Shown here one piece after another: positions 1-8,448 of a stretch of 53,338 nt of DNA (the first letter of the stretch is position 1; the number at the start of each line of letters is the position of its first letter). The notes under the pieces were generated by a model. The model did not search any database. It had not been told where the DNA came from and saw nothing but the letters and a program-made list of their open reading frames with translations. The position numbers and the translations under genes were made by a program. Source of the DNA: [Mycobacterium] zoologicum (GTDB lineage: Bacteria > Actinomycetota > Actinomycetes > Mycobacteriales > Mycobacteriaceae). Location: assembly GCF_020172665.1 (NCBI RefSeq), contig NZ_CP083985.1, forward strand, positions 2,295,515-2,348,852, written 5' to 3'.

Positions 1-561
1 TTTGACACTGGCCGCTGCTTCCAGCCGCTCTTCGGGCACGTCGACGCCAGGGCTTTCGATACGCACCAACTCGACGTCGTCGACCCCTATCCCCCCGATG
101 TGCAGGGTCTGCAAAAGTCCCCGCGCCTCCCAGGTACCCAGCGCGATCAGTGTTTGCCGCCACGGGTCCAAGTGCCGATAATCGCCCAACTCGCCGGTGA
201 GGATGCGGATCGCTGCACCCGACACACCCACCCGCCGGCCCCGCAGCTGCTCCGGTGATGTCACCGGGCTGTCAACACGGACATAGATCCCTTGCCGACC
301 GGCCAGAGGGGTGATGCCTAGCAGGCGGGTGCGTCCCGGCGCCCGCAGGCCCTCACTGATAAGAGGTGGAATTTCGCCACCAAAGCGGGTGTAAGCGGGA
401 TGATCGTAGGTGAAATGCAACCCTGCTTGCGCGCCGCTGAGCACATTCAGCGAAATCCCGTTGCCGGCCAACAGGTTTGACTCCAGCGCTGTCAGTAGTG
501 CATTGGGAACCGGGCAGTTGCTGTAGGCAAGAACGTCATGATCAACATCGGTGGTGGTCAT
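1..561 (-). CDS. dszB: 2'-hydroxybiphenyl-2-sulfinate desulfinase DszB (3' part beyond window)
   Basis: DszB hydrolyses 2'-hydroxybiphenyl-2-sulfinate to 2-hydroxybiphenyl and sulfite, the last step of 4S dibenzothiophene desulfurization. The 187 visible codons match the N-terminal half of the Rhodococcus DszB I remember (about 365 aa) almost throughout, for example [47 protein letters not shown] and [12 protein letters not shown]. The known catalytic set C27/H60/R70/G73 maps to C16, H49, R59 and G62 here, so the active site is intact. The N-terminus is 11 residues shorter. The start ATG (561-559) overlaps the dszA stop as ATGA, which implies coupled translation. The fold is that of a periplasmic binding protein, so an SsuA-like annotation would be a mistake. 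The C-terminus and any dszC lie to the left of the window. Confidence 0.9.
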   Translation of the reverse strand, partial: MTTTDVDHDVLAYSNCPVPNALLTALESNLLAGNGISLNVLSGAQAGLHFTYDHPAYTRFGGEIPPLISEGLRAPGRTRLLGITPLAGRQGIYVRVDSPVTSPEQLRGRRVGVSGAAIRILTGELGDYRHLDPWRQTLIALGTWEARGLLQTLHIGGIGVDDVELVRIESPGVDVPEERLEAAASVK

Positions 562-1919
562 CGGATGCTCCCGACTTCAGGGTGAGCCAACCCAAGGTGC
601 TCACGCAGCGTTGTCCCTTCGTACTCGGTACGGAACACACCACGTTGCTGCAGCAGCGGAACCACCTGGTCGACGAACTCCTCGTAAATACCCGGCAGAT
701 ACGCCGGCGAAATGATGAATCCGTCAGCGGCCCCGGCCTCAAAGTGACTAATCAATTGATCAGCGATCTGTTCGGCAGTTCCGGCCCACTGCGGCACAAA
801 CCCGACGTTGGTGCCGTATCGGCGGCCCAGTTCGGCCAGCGTCAGGTCCGCACCGCCACCGGCCACGGCGGAAAACATCTGCAACATGGTCGGCACGTGA
901 CGATCCCCGAGATCGGCGACGATGTCGGAAAACTTCGTATCCAGCGGATACTTGGAGAGATTCAAGCCGCTGTGGCTGGATAGCGTCGACAAACCCACTT
1001 CGGGATGCACCAGCGAATTGAGATATTCCAGACGTTCCCGGGCCACCTGCTCTGTCTCACCGAGCACCGGCATCACCGCGGTGAATACCTTTGTTTGCTC
1101 CGGGTCACGCCCCGCGGCCGCAACGTGAGCTTTGATGTCCTGATAGACCGCGCGCATGATGTCGAGGTTGGGCGAGACGCTGAATACCGCTTCAGCCCAG
1201 CGCCCCGCGAAGCGACGCCCCCGCGGCGACAAGCCGGCCTGCAAGATGACCGGTTCACCCTGACGGGACCGTGGAACCTGCAACGGGCCACGGACCGACA
1301 ACCAGCGGCCGCGATGATTGACGTATTGAACCTTCTTGGGATCAGCGAACCGACCGCCAACCTTGTCCAACAACAAGGCATCCTCGGACCAAGAACTCCA
1401 TAGCTTCTTGACGGCCTCCAAGAATTCGTCAGCCCGGTCGTATCGGATGTCATGCTCAAGGTGCTCATCCACACCGAAGTTGCGTGCCTCGGAGTCGTTC
1501 AGCGACGTGACCACATTCCACGAGATCCGGCCATCAGACAGATTGTCGAGCGTGGCAAACACCCGAGCCACATGATAGGGCGGGTAGTAGGTCGTCGAAA
1601 CCGTAGCGCCCAGACCTAATCGCTGGGTCACCGCAGCCATCGTCGCTATCACGCTGGTCGGCTCCAGCGCCACCGCGCCCTGGCCACCCAGACCGACCCC
1701 CGTCTCCAAATTATCGCCATAGCTATCTTCGATGGCCAGGCCATCGGGAAGAAACAACAGATCAAACTTGCCCCGCTCCAGGGTCCGCGCAATCTGCTTG
1801 TAGAACTCGCCAGTCAGAAAACCGTTCGTCGCACCGACATGGCGCCACGCGCCATGCGCATGAGTGACGTTGCCGGCCGAGAAAAACCCGGCTAAATGTA
1901 GTTGGCGTTGTTCAGCCAT
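558..1919 (-). CDS. dszA: Dibenzothiophene-5,5-dioxide monooxygenase DszA
   Basis: DszA is an FMNH2-dependent flavin monooxygenase of the NtaA/SnaA/DszA (bacterial luciferase-like) family. It opens dibenzothiophene sulfone to 2'-hydroxybiphenyl-2-sulfinate and needs a separate flavin reductase, which is not seen here. The product is 453 aa, the length I remember for Rhodococcus DszA. Long stretches match that protein, such as [25 protein letters not shown] residues 7-27, [32 protein letters not shown], the [17 protein letters not shown] motif of the family and the C-terminal [14 protein letters not shown] ribosome site lies 10 nt before the ATG. It forms an operon with dszB. Many substitutions relative to the Rhodococcus protein suggest a diverged allele, but identity was not computed. 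Another aryl-sulfone or thiophene sulfone substrate is possible. Confidence 0.92.
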
Positions 1920-2300
1920 AATCAGCAGTGCCTCCGTGGGGATCAGTTACCGGAGACCAATGCTCGGCTACTGCAACCGACCCCAACAGAGTTAGGAGCC
2001 CGATGATTCAAAGGGGCACCCAACACGCCACTTCCTCCCGACGACCCACCCGACCTTCGCCGATTCTCGCCCCCGGACGAGTGCCGTCAAAGCGCCACCT
2101 GTGAGCAAGATCACCAACCGGCGGGGTGTGCACCTCCGCCCGGCTTCGACACCCTGACGGCCACCGCGGCGGTATCGATGTAAAAATCAATGAAGCGGAT
2201 GGCTACCGCGCGGAACTCGCACCTCGCTAGCACGCACCGTTACCAGCTAACCGATGCGGGTTATATGGCGGTGCAGGCTATCTCGCAGCCAGGGATGCGA
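1920..2300. other. Intergenic region upstream of dszA
   Basis: About 380 bp lie between the mazF stop and the dszA start. The dszA promoter should be here, reading leftward. I see the dszA ribosome site (CCTCC on the plus strand at 1931-1935) but no convincing -35/-10 pair, RNA gene or conserved small ORF. Short ORFs here have no recognisable protein features. Confidence 0.5.
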
Positions 2301-2645
2301 TCAAAGGCCCAACACGCGCCGGAGTCCCCGGTCGACCTCGTGCATGATGTTCGGCGACACCCCGCCGATCCGGTCCAGCAGGTCTGTCTTGTTAAGCGTG
2401 ACGAGTGCGGTGACATTGACGACGGAATCGCGTGGAAGTCCCGTCGTTACGGCGGGTAGGAACACATTGCCGGGCATCGCCGCCAGGGCCGTGTTGGAGG
2501 TAATCACCGCGATCAGCACTGTTGCAAGACGACTGGCGTTGTATGGATCGGACTGGATAACCAGTACCGGCCGGCGTTTCGCGGGTCGGCTGCCGGAGGG
2601 TGTTCCGAGGTCGGCCCAGTAGAGTTCGGCTCGGCTGATCACCAC
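2301..2645 (-). CDS. mazF: MazF-family mRNA interferase toxin
   Basis: This 114 aa protein has the MazF/PemK layout: an N-terminal R(A/G)ELYWADLG segment, then KRRPVLVIQSDPYN (the RPVLV(I/V)Q strand typical of the family), TVLIAVITSN and a C-terminal LLDRIGGV helix. Such toxins are sequence-specific endoribonucleases that cleave mRNA or rRNA when the antitoxin is lost. The start is GTG at 2645, or GTG at 2642, overlapping the antitoxin stop by a few bases, so the two are co-translated. The length is normal for mycobacterial MazF. The RNA target sequence cannot be predicted. Confidence 0.85.
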   Translation of the reverse strand: MVISRAELYWADLGTPSGSRPAKRRPVLVIQSDPYNASRLATVLIAVITSNTALAAMPGNVFLPAVTTGLPRDSVVNVTALVTLNKTDLLDRIGGVSPNIMHEVDRGLRRVLGL

Positions 2646-2887
2646 TCGTCGCCCACCGCGTCCAACACACGGTGTCCGGCGGCTACCGCGGCGGCCTCCG
2701 CCTCATCGGTGCCATCAAGTTGCTCCATGGCGTTGTTGATCTGACCGGTTAGCGATTGGGCATCCAGCTCGTCCAAGTAGCGCTGCGCGGCCCGAGCGAA
2801 GAACTCGGATCGACTCATGCCGAGGTCAGAAGCGGTGCGGGTAACGCGATCGAACGTCTCGTCAGAAACGGATATGGCGGTCTTCAT
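2639..2887 (-). CDS. mazE: MazE-family ribbon-helix-helix antitoxin
   Basis: This 82 aa protein begins MKTAISVSDETFDRV, a short beta strand followed by two helices typical of ribbon-helix-helix DNA-binding antitoxins. It continues with MSRSEFFARAAQRYLDEL and has an acidic, probably disordered C-terminal tail that would wrap the toxin. I chose the ATG at 2887 rather than an upstream in-frame start because the operator repeats sit directly upstream of it and the RHH fold starts there. It should neutralise the adjacent MazF and repress its own promoter. Confidence 0.82.
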   Translation of the reverse strand: MKTAISVSDETFDRVTRTASDLGMSRSEFFARAAQRYLDELDAQSLTGQINNAMEQLDGTDEAEAAAVAAGHRVLDAVGDEW

Positions 2888-2894
2888 AGCCAGA

Positions 2895-2912
2895 GTATAA
2901 CCCGGTATAACC
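2895..2912. promoter_or_regulatory. Probable mazEF operator: two GTATAACC repeats
   Basis: GTATAACC occurs at 2895-2902 and again at 2905-2912, start-to-start 10 bp, one helical turn, just upstream of the mazE ATG. RHH antitoxins bind short repeats in this arrangement. AT-rich repeats of this kind often overlap the -10 box. Binding is inferred. Confidence 0.55.
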
Positions 2913-3203
2913 AATGAGGTGATCCGGCGATCTTCAGCGTCGGTAAACGTCCGCGCGATGATCGACACGCTTAATCAGCACCAGTGAGCGCCCCGGTACA
3001 ACACGTGCGCCGCTACTCGCGGCGGACACTGAGACGGCCTTGGGGCCATGCCCCCACTGCTGCCTGCCGGGCGTCAATACGTCACAGTGACGAAATGATG
3101 TCGAGTTGTCCGTTGACATCCGATGTGATGTATTGCCACCGTATCTGCGGTATCGGCGTGTCTTTGCCAATCTATCCGAGGTACCGCCGGTAGCGTTGTT
3201 TAG
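2913..3203. other. Probable end region of the Tn7-like element, upstream of tnsA
   Basis: No gene is supported here. An odd palindrome, CGTCAC-A-GTGACG, lies at 3080-3092. Two loosely related 21-22 bp segments start with TGAC and end with TTG (3088-3108 and 3114-3135). They could be transposase (TnsB) binding sites, as Tn7-like ends carry several repeats of about 20 bp. In Tn7 the tnsA-proximal end lies just upstream of tnsA, so this is where an end is expected. Neither the exact terminus nor a target duplication was resolved. Confidence 0.35.
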
Positions 3204-3944
3204 GTGAGTGTGGCGCCGGCGGCGCTATGGCCGCAGGTCAACGGTGGCGTTGAGGTGGAATTCAACTCCTCCGGGGGTTCTTCGCGCTTGCCGCTGGCGG
3301 AGTGTGCCGCAGTGGCCTTTGAGTTGGACTGCTCACCCGTGCGTGGTTTCCCAGCGTTTCGCGGGCAGGGCAATTATCCAGGCCTGTGGTGGTTTTCGAC
3401 GACTCGTGAGCACGTTGGGTACGAGTCGTGGTCGGAGCGTGACCATTTGATCGCGCTGGACGCCGATCCCGCGGTGGTTGGTGTTGCGTCGCAGCCGTTC
3501 CGGCTCCATTGGGGTGACGGCAGGCACCACGTGCCTGATTACTTCGTGCGGTTGTCCGACGGAACGGCGACGGTTCTTGACGTGCGGGCCGATGACCGAA
3601 TATCGGATGCTGATGCTGAGTTGTTCGACCGGTCCGAGCAGGCGTGCCGTTCCCTGGGATGGGCCTATCGGCGAGCGGGCGTTGCGGATCCGGTCGTGAC
3701 GGCGAATTTGCGCTGGTTGTCTGGGTATCGGCATCCACGGGTGTACCGCCCGGCGGTCGCCGCAGCGTTGGAGGCGGTGTTCGACTCGGCGCGGCCGCTG
3801 ATGACCGGGGTGAGACCGGTCGGTGAAGCGATCATGGTGTTGCCGGTGCTGTTTCACCTGTTGTGGCACCGGCGACTGGGCGTGGATCTTTCCGCGGCTG
3901 TCTTGACCGAGGAGTCGATCGTCGGGCCCGCGTTGTCACGATGA
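3204..3944 (+). CDS. tnsA: TnsA-like heteromeric transposase endonuclease subunit
   Basis: TnsA-type nucleases cut the non-transferred strand at the ends of Tn7-like elements, working with the DDE transposase TnsB. This 246 aa protein has E78 in SWSERDHL, then a DxDPxVxxxxSQPF segment at about 86-99, P111-D112 in HVPDYFVR and D126-V-R128. This is the PD-(D/E)xK nuclease order, but with arginine where lysine is usual. The start is GTG at 3204. The stop overlaps the next ATG (ATGA), so translation is coupled to tnsB. The C-terminal third is helical and probably contacts the partner subunits. It is the first gene of a four-gene transposition operon. Confidence 0.8.
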   Translation: MSVAPAALWPQVNGGVEVEFNSSGGSSRLPLAECAAVAFELDCSPVRGFPAFRGQGNYPGLWWFSTTREHVGYESWSERDHLIALDADPAVVGVASQPFRLHWGDGRHHVPDYFVRLSDGTATVLDVRADDRISDADAELFDRSEQACRSLGWAYRRAGVADPVVTANLRWLSGYRHPRVYRPAVAAALEAVFDSARPLMTGVRPVGEAIMVLPVLFHLLWHRRLGVDLSAAVLTEESIVGPALSR

Positions 3945-6025
3945 CGGGTATGCGGTCGGGTGTCATCCGCGAGGGCGATGAAATCCGGTTATCCGACGGC
4001 GTATTCACGGTTGTCACACTTTCGGGCAGTTCAGCCAGGCTGACCGATGCGGTCGGCGGGCAGTCGGTGGTACCGCTGTCTCGGCTGCTGGGCGACCCGG
4101 CGTTGGAGTTGGTGTCAGGATCGCGACCGGCTTTGTGTTCCGAAGAAGCGTTGGCCGGGGTGCCCGAGGCTGCCGCCGAGCGGGCCCGCTGGTGGGAACG
4201 GCACTTGATCGAGGTGTTGACGGGTCGACGGGTTGATTCCGAGGCGGGTAGCCGGCCGCGGCCGGAGTTCGATCCGGCGTCGCGTTCGTTGCGGCAGCGC
4301 GAATTGGCCAAGCTCGCCGAGCTGCGCTCGGCTGGCCACGAGATCAGCTTGTACACGTTGCAGCGGCAACGCTATGCCTACGAACGAGACGGCCTGCTGG
4401 GGGTTGTGGATCGCCGGCACATTCCCCGGCGGGCGATGTTCGGCCGCGTCGACGAGCGGCTGGTGGCCGCAGTGCGGCAGGCCATCGATGACGAGACCGA
4501 CGTGTCGACCGGGACGGTGAGCCGCCTGCAGCGACGGGTGACCAAATCGCTGGTGGCTCAATACGGTGCCCAGGACGCACCGGCGATGCCGTCTCAGCGG
4601 ACGTTCTATCGTCTGGTGAAGAGGCTGTCGGAGGGCCGGCACACGTTCGGGTCCGCGCGCACCCGGCGTTCGTTGTCCAAACAGCCCGACGGCCCGTTCG
4701 GTGCGCTGACGGTGGCGCGCCCCGGCGAGGTGGTCGAGATCGATTCGACCCCCCTGGATGTGCGGGTGGTCCTCGATGACGGCACGGTGGACCGGGTCGA
4801 GCTGACCGGCATGGTTGACGACGCGACCTGCTCGATTCCGGCCGCGGTGTTGCGGCCCACGACCAAAGCGGTCGACGCGGCGCTGCTGCTGGCCCGAGCG
4901 TTGACGCCAGAACCGATGCGGCCGGAGTGGTCCGATGCGCTGCGGATGTCGCGGTCGGTGCTGCCGTATCGCTGTTTGACCGGCGTGGATCAACGGTTGG
5001 CCGATGCGGCCGCCCGGCCGGTGATCGCCCCGGAGACCGTAGTGTGCGACCACGGGAAGGCGTATCTGTCGCAAACCTTCCGGCAGGCGTGTTGCACGTT
5101 GGGGATCAATCTGCAGCCCGCCCACCCGGATACGCCGACCGACAAACCCAAGATCGAGCGGACCCTGCAGTCGGTGGCCACCTTGTTCGCCCAGCATGTC
5201 GCCGGGTATGTCGGCTCCAGCGTCGAGCGGCGCGGCAAGAACGCCGAACAGGACGCAGTGTGGTCGATCGTGGAGCTGCAAGCCCTGCTGGATGAGTGGA
5301 TCGTCGCGGTATGGCAAAACCGGCCCCACGACGGCCTGCGTGACCCCGTCACCCCGGGCAAGGCGTTGACGCCCAACGAAAAGTACGCCGCCTTGGTCGA
5401 GGTCGCCGGGTATGTTCCGGTGCCGCTGTCGGCCGAGGACTACATCGAGTTACTGCCGTCGTGCTGGCGGCGCATCAATTCCTACGGGATCCGGGTCAAC
5501 AACCGCAGCTACGACGCTAAGGCACTCAACCCCTACCGCCGCCAGCACTCGGGGGTGGAATCCAAGAAGGGCCAGTGGGAGGTGCACTACGACCCCTACG
5601 ACGTGTCGCGGATCTGGGTGCGCAACCATCACGACGAGGGCTGGCTGGCCGCGACCTGGACGCATTTGCGCAGCCACCCGGTACCGTTCGGCGAATTGGT
5701 ATGGCAGCATGCGCGGTCCGTGCTGGCCCAGCGCGGATGCGATCAGGCCACCGAAGCCGAGATCGCCCGCGCGGCCGATGACCTGCTCGACCGGGCCGCG
5801 CAAGGCCCCGCCCCCACCCGACAGGAATCCAAGGATCGCAGGGTGGCGGGTCGAACGCGAGCCACCGCGACACCGGCCTGGCCCCGCCCGCCGGATACCG
5901 CAGAACCCTGCGATGAGGAGCCGCCGCCAGGCGGTGACGAGGACGCCGACGACATCGAGATCGCCCAAGTCATTCCACTACCGGTGTTCGATGCACGCAA
6001 GGAGGCTGAATCGTGGCGGCTGTGA
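3941..6025 (+). CDS. tnsB: TnsB/TniA-like DDE transposase (Mu transposase C-terminal type)
   Basis: This is the catalytic transposase of the Tn7-like core, 694 aa from the ATG at 3941, chosen because it overlaps the tnsA stop. It has helix-turn-helix-type DNA-binding regions at about 75-230, then the rve/DDE core: D268 (VEIDSTPLD), D370 (VVCDHGKAY) and E406 (PTDKPKIER). The D-to-E spacing of 35 residues is normal. The segment after about 470 matches the Mu-type C-terminal beta domain (NRPHDGL, YGIRVNNRSYDA, YDPYDVSRIWV), followed by a low-complexity Pro/Glu-rich tail that may contact the AAA+ regulator. Related proteins are TnsB of Tn7 and TniA of Tn5053/Tn402. With a separate TnsA present, cut-and-paste movement is expected. 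Confidence 0.9.
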   Translation: MTGMRSGVIREGDEIRLSDGVFTVVTLSGSSARLTDAVGGQSVVPLSRLLGDPALELVSGSRPALCSEEALAGVPEAAAERARWWERHLIEVLTGRRVDSEAGSRPRPEFDPASRSLRQRELAKLAELRSAGHEISLYTLQRQRYAYERDGLLGVVDRRHIPRRAMFGRVDERLVAAVRQAIDDETDVSTGTVSRLQRRVTKSLVAQYGAQDAPAMPSQRTFYRLVKRLSEGRHTFGSARTRRSLSKQPDGPFGALTVARPGEVVEIDSTPLDVRVVLDDGTVDRVELTGMVDDATCSIPAAVLRPTTKAVDAALLLARALTPEPMRPEWSDALRMSRSVLPYRCLTGVDQRLADAAARPVIAPETVVCDHGKAYLSQTFRQACCTLGINLQPAHPDTPTDKPKIERTLQSVATLFAQHVAGYVGSSVERRGKNAEQDAVWSIVELQALLDEWIVAVWQNRPHDGLRDPVTPGKALTPNEKYAALVEVAGYVPVPLSAEDYIELLPSCWRRINSYGIRVNNRSYDAKALNPYRRQHSGVESKKGQWEVHYDPYDVSRIWVRNHHDEGWLAATWTHLRSHPVPFGELVWQHARSVLAQRGCDQATEAEIARAADDLLDRAAQGPAPTRQESKDRRVAGRTRATATPAWPRPPDTAEPCDEEPPPGGDEDADDIEIAQVIPLPVFDARKEAESWRL

Positions 6026-7038
6026 ACACTTTTGCCTCGGTGAGCCAACTCGAGGACCGGCGCCAACCCACCACCACGCTCGAGGGTTGGCGCCGTTTCG
6101 TCGATGCCGATCCACCCGAGTTCACCCTGTTACCCGATGAGCAGTGGAGCACCCTGTCGGAGACCGAACGGACCAACTACAACGAAGCCCGGGTAGCGCA
6201 TCACAGTGAACTGGTCGTGGTCACCACGTCGGCGATCCAGCGCATCACCAACGAAGGCCGGCTGCTGACCCTGCTCAACCAACGCGAGATCGGCGCCCGG
6301 CGCGGGCTGATCATTTCCGGGGCGGCCGCGACCGGCAAGACCACCGCGGTCAAACAACTCGGCCGATTCCACGAACTGCGTATCAGGACACGATTCGCCG
6401 ACAAGTCCCGGATCCCGATCGTATACGTGACCGCGCCCCCGAAAGGCTCGGCGCGCAAACTCGCGATGGAGTTCGCGCGATTCCTGGGCCTTCCGCCGAT
6501 GCAACCGCGGATGAATGTCACCGATATCGCCGACGCTGTCTGCCAGGTCCTCATCGACGCCCGAACCGACATCGTGATCGTCGACGAGATCCACAACCTC
6601 AACCTCGATACCCGGGCCGGCGAGGAACTGTCCGATCACCTGAAGTACTTCACCGAACACCTGCCCGCCACGTTCGTCTACGCCGGCATCGACGTCGAGC
6701 GCTCCGGTGTGTTCACCGGCACCCGCGGACGCCAGCTCGCCGGGCGCTGCGGTGTGATCAACACCAGCCCGTTCCCGTACGCCGGGGAATGGAAGTCGCT
6801 GGTGGCCGCGATGGAAGGCACCCTGCGGTTGCACCATCACACCGCGGGAACGCTGGTCGCCGAAGCCAAATACCTGCATCGACGCACCGGCGGAATGATC
6901 GGCAGCCTGGCGCACCTGATCCGCTCGGCTGCGATCCGCAGCATGCTCGACGAAACCGAGAACCTCACCAGGGATCTGATGGACACGGTGCTCATCGACT
7001 ACGCAGCCCAAACATCGGCGCAACGCCATGCCAGCTGA
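6013..7038 (+). CDS. tnsC: TnsC/TniB-like AAA+ transposition regulator
   Basis: This 341 aa AAA+ ATPase has a Walker A motif GAAATGKT (residues 103-110) and a Walker B motif IVIVDEIHNL with D191-E192. It starts at GTG 6013, inside the end of tnsB. In Tn7 and Tn5053 relatives this protein forms filaments on target DNA, passes target information from TniQ/TnsD to the transposase and gives target immunity. The size and the RLTxLLNQREIGARRG stretch before the P-loop fit the TniB family. Its stop overlaps tniQ, so the whole operon appears translationally coupled. Confidence 0.86.
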   Translation: MAAVNTFASVSQLEDRRQPTTTLEGWRRFVDADPPEFTLLPDEQWSTLSETERTNYNEARVAHHSELVVVTTSAIQRITNEGRLLTLLNQREIGARRGLIISGAAATGKTTAVKQLGRFHELRIRTRFADKSRIPIVYVTAPPKGSARKLAMEFARFLGLPPMQPRMNVTDIADAVCQVLIDARTDIVIVDEIHNLNLDTRAGEELSDHLKYFTEHLPATFVYAGIDVERSGVFTGTRGRQLAGRCGVINTSPFPYAGEWKSLVAAMEGTLRLHHHTAGTLVAEAKYLHRRTGGMIGSLAHLIRSAAIRSMLDETENLTRDLMDTVLIDYAAQTSAQRHAS

Positions 7039-7939
7039 CGTATCAACCCCACCGGCGTGGCCGCAGGGGCCTGCCGCGCCACTACCGCGCACCGTCACAC
7101 CGTTTCGTGGCGAAACGGTGCAGTCCTATCTTGATCGGCTCGCGCACGCCAACCACCTAGAACCCCGAGGTCTGCGGCGCTACCTGGCCGACGGTCCAGC
7201 GATCTGCCGTCCCCGGCCGGACTGGTTGGCAACCGCCAGCGGCCAGCCCGTGGGCATCCTTCACGCCCGGCTCATCGGGCTGGCCGCCCCCGACCGCGAC
7301 ACCACCCGCCAACGCCGCCACGCCCGGCCCGCATGCCGCCTGTGCATGGCACGCCGCGGTGTCTATGAGCCGGTCTACTGCTGGTTGCCCGACTACGCGA
7401 CCGTCTGCTGCCGCCACCGCCGATGGATCGGTGCAGGCACCTCCACCCTCGACGATCAACGCGATCTGCGCTGCGCCCCCGCGGTGATCGCCGCAGCGCA
7501 GCGCCATGCCCGACTGGATCGGTGTCACGGCGACGCTGCGCGCTTCGCGGTCAGGGATGCCGCGCGGATTCACCGCTGCTGGGCACGCAGCACCAGCCCG
7601 TTTACGCTGCCGCCTGCCCGCGCCGACGCCGACACGCACATCGGCGCCTACCCGGACCTGATCGCCTTGGCCGCCATCCTGGCCGGCGCTCATCGCCGGA
7701 TCTGGGGCACCGCGCCAGCCACACCCGCCCGTGCCCGCGCCGTCGATGCGGTCTACGTCAACGTCAGCGCCCGGTTTCCCCAGCACCGCGACCAAACCCG
7801 CCCCATCGAACAGTGGATCCACGATCAACAACTCAGCGCCACCCGCCGCGCACACCACTTCGACGCGTGGAAACCACGACCAGGTCAATCCCCGCGATCA
7901 CCGTGCCCGGCTGGGCCAGCTGGGCGGCGTCAGGGCTGA
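7028..7939 (+). CDS. tniQ: TniQ-family target selector
   Basis: This 303 aa protein has an N-terminal TniQ-like segment (TVTPFRGETVQSYLDRLAHAN) followed by a zinc-ribbon-like region: CRLCMARRG, then CWLPDYATVCCRHRRW, giving CxxC and CCxH metal ligands. TniQ/TnsD proteins choose the insertion site, either by binding DNA directly or by partnering with CRISPR or resolvase modules. No CRISPR array, Cas gene, TnsE or resolvase is visible nearby, so direct DNA recognition is the simplest reading. The length is intermediate between small TniQ and full TnsD. The C-terminal region is Arg-rich and of low similarity to what I know. Confidence 0.75.
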   Translation: MPADVSTPPAWPQGPAAPLPRTVTPFRGETVQSYLDRLAHANHLEPRGLRRYLADGPAICRPRPDWLATASGQPVGILHARLIGLAAPDRDTTRQRRHARPACRLCMARRGVYEPVYCWLPDYATVCCRHRRWIGAGTSTLDDQRDLRCAPAVIAAAQRHARLDRCHGDAARFAVRDAARIHRCWARSTSPFTLPPARADADTHIGAYPDLIALAAILAGAHRRIWGTAPATPARARAVDAVYVNVSARFPQHRDQTRPIEQWIHDQQLSATRRAHHFDAWKPRPGQSPRSPCPAGPAGRRQG

Positions 7940-7981
7940 CGGCGGCGTGTGGAGCCATGGCACAATTCAGCCCTTGCTGAC

Positions 7982-8001
7982 ATATCAGTATCGGCTGTAC
8001 T
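7982..8001. promoter_or_regulatory. Probable cmtR operator/promoter
   Basis: The short gap before cmtR holds an imperfect palindrome, CTGA-CATA-TCAG, around 7978-7990, followed by TGTACTGT. It shares the GACATAT core with the arsR2 operator at 21659-21668. Autoregulation of cmtR-pacL-ctpG by CmtR is known for M. tuberculosis; binding here is inferred. Confidence 0.45.
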
Positions 8002-8010
8002 GTTTGGTGC

Positions 8011-8367
8011 ATGCTGACGTGTGAGACGCGGGAATCGGCGCTGGCTCGGCTGGGCCGAGCGCTGGCGGATCCGACGCGGTGTCGGATTCTGGTGGCACTG
8101 CTCGATGGGGTGTGCTACCCGGGCCAGTTGGCTGCGCAGCTGGGGTTGACACGGTCGAATGTGTCCAATCATTTGTCGTGTTTGCGGGGCTGCGGGCTGG
8201 TCATCGCGACCTATGAGGGCCGGCAGGTTCGCTACGCGCTGGCCGACCCTCACCTCGCCCGTGCTCTGGGCGAGCTGGTCCAGGTTGTTTTGGCGGTGGA
8301 TACCGACCAGCCCTGTGTCGGCGAGGACGCCGCATCGGGCGCAGCCGAGGCCACCGTTGGTCGATGA
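8011..8367 (+). CDS. cmtR: Cd(II)/Pb(II)-sensing repressor CmtR (ArsR/SmtB family)
   Basis: This 118 aa winged-helix repressor matches M. tuberculosis CmtR as I remember it over nearly its whole length: RESALARLGRALADPTRCR, GLTRSNVSNHLSCLRGCGLV and the YEGRQVRYAL wing. The metal ligands known for CmtR are all present: C57 and C61 in SCLRGC, and C102 near the C-terminus (TDQPC). Cd or Pb binding releases the repressor from DNA. It lies 81 bp before a PacL gene and the ATPase gene, the order seen in the cmtR-pacL2-ctpG locus, so it should control both and itself. Confidence 0.95.
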   Translation: MLTCETRESALARLGRALADPTRCRILVALLDGVCYPGQLAAQLGLTRSNVSNHLSCLRGCGLVIATYEGRQVRYALADPHLARALGELVQVVLAVDTDQPCVGEDAASGAAEATVGR

Positions 8368-8448
8368 CCATCAGTGGCAGCGATCCGGTGACCTTGAAGA
8401 TCGCGGTCGCTCAATCGTAGTGAGTTGGCAGAACAGAAGGGATAAGCA

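Noticed and set aside
1..561. Sulfonate ABC transporter binding protein (SsuA)
   Set aside because: The fold is shared, but the residue-level match, the catalytic Cys/His/Arg set and the dszA overlap identify DszB.
2008..2190. 60-codon ORF between mazF and dszA
   Set aside because: It has no ribosome site, no family features and Arg/Pro-rich random-like composition.
4115..5329. 404-codon minus-strand ORF opposite tnsB
   Set aside because: It is a high-GC shadow of the DDE transposase frame, with Arg/His/Gly-rich composition and no recognisable motif.
3204..8010. CRISPR-guided Tn7-like system
   Set aside because: No repeat-spacer array, Cas gene or degenerate guide-like repeat was seen between tniQ and the cargo genes.
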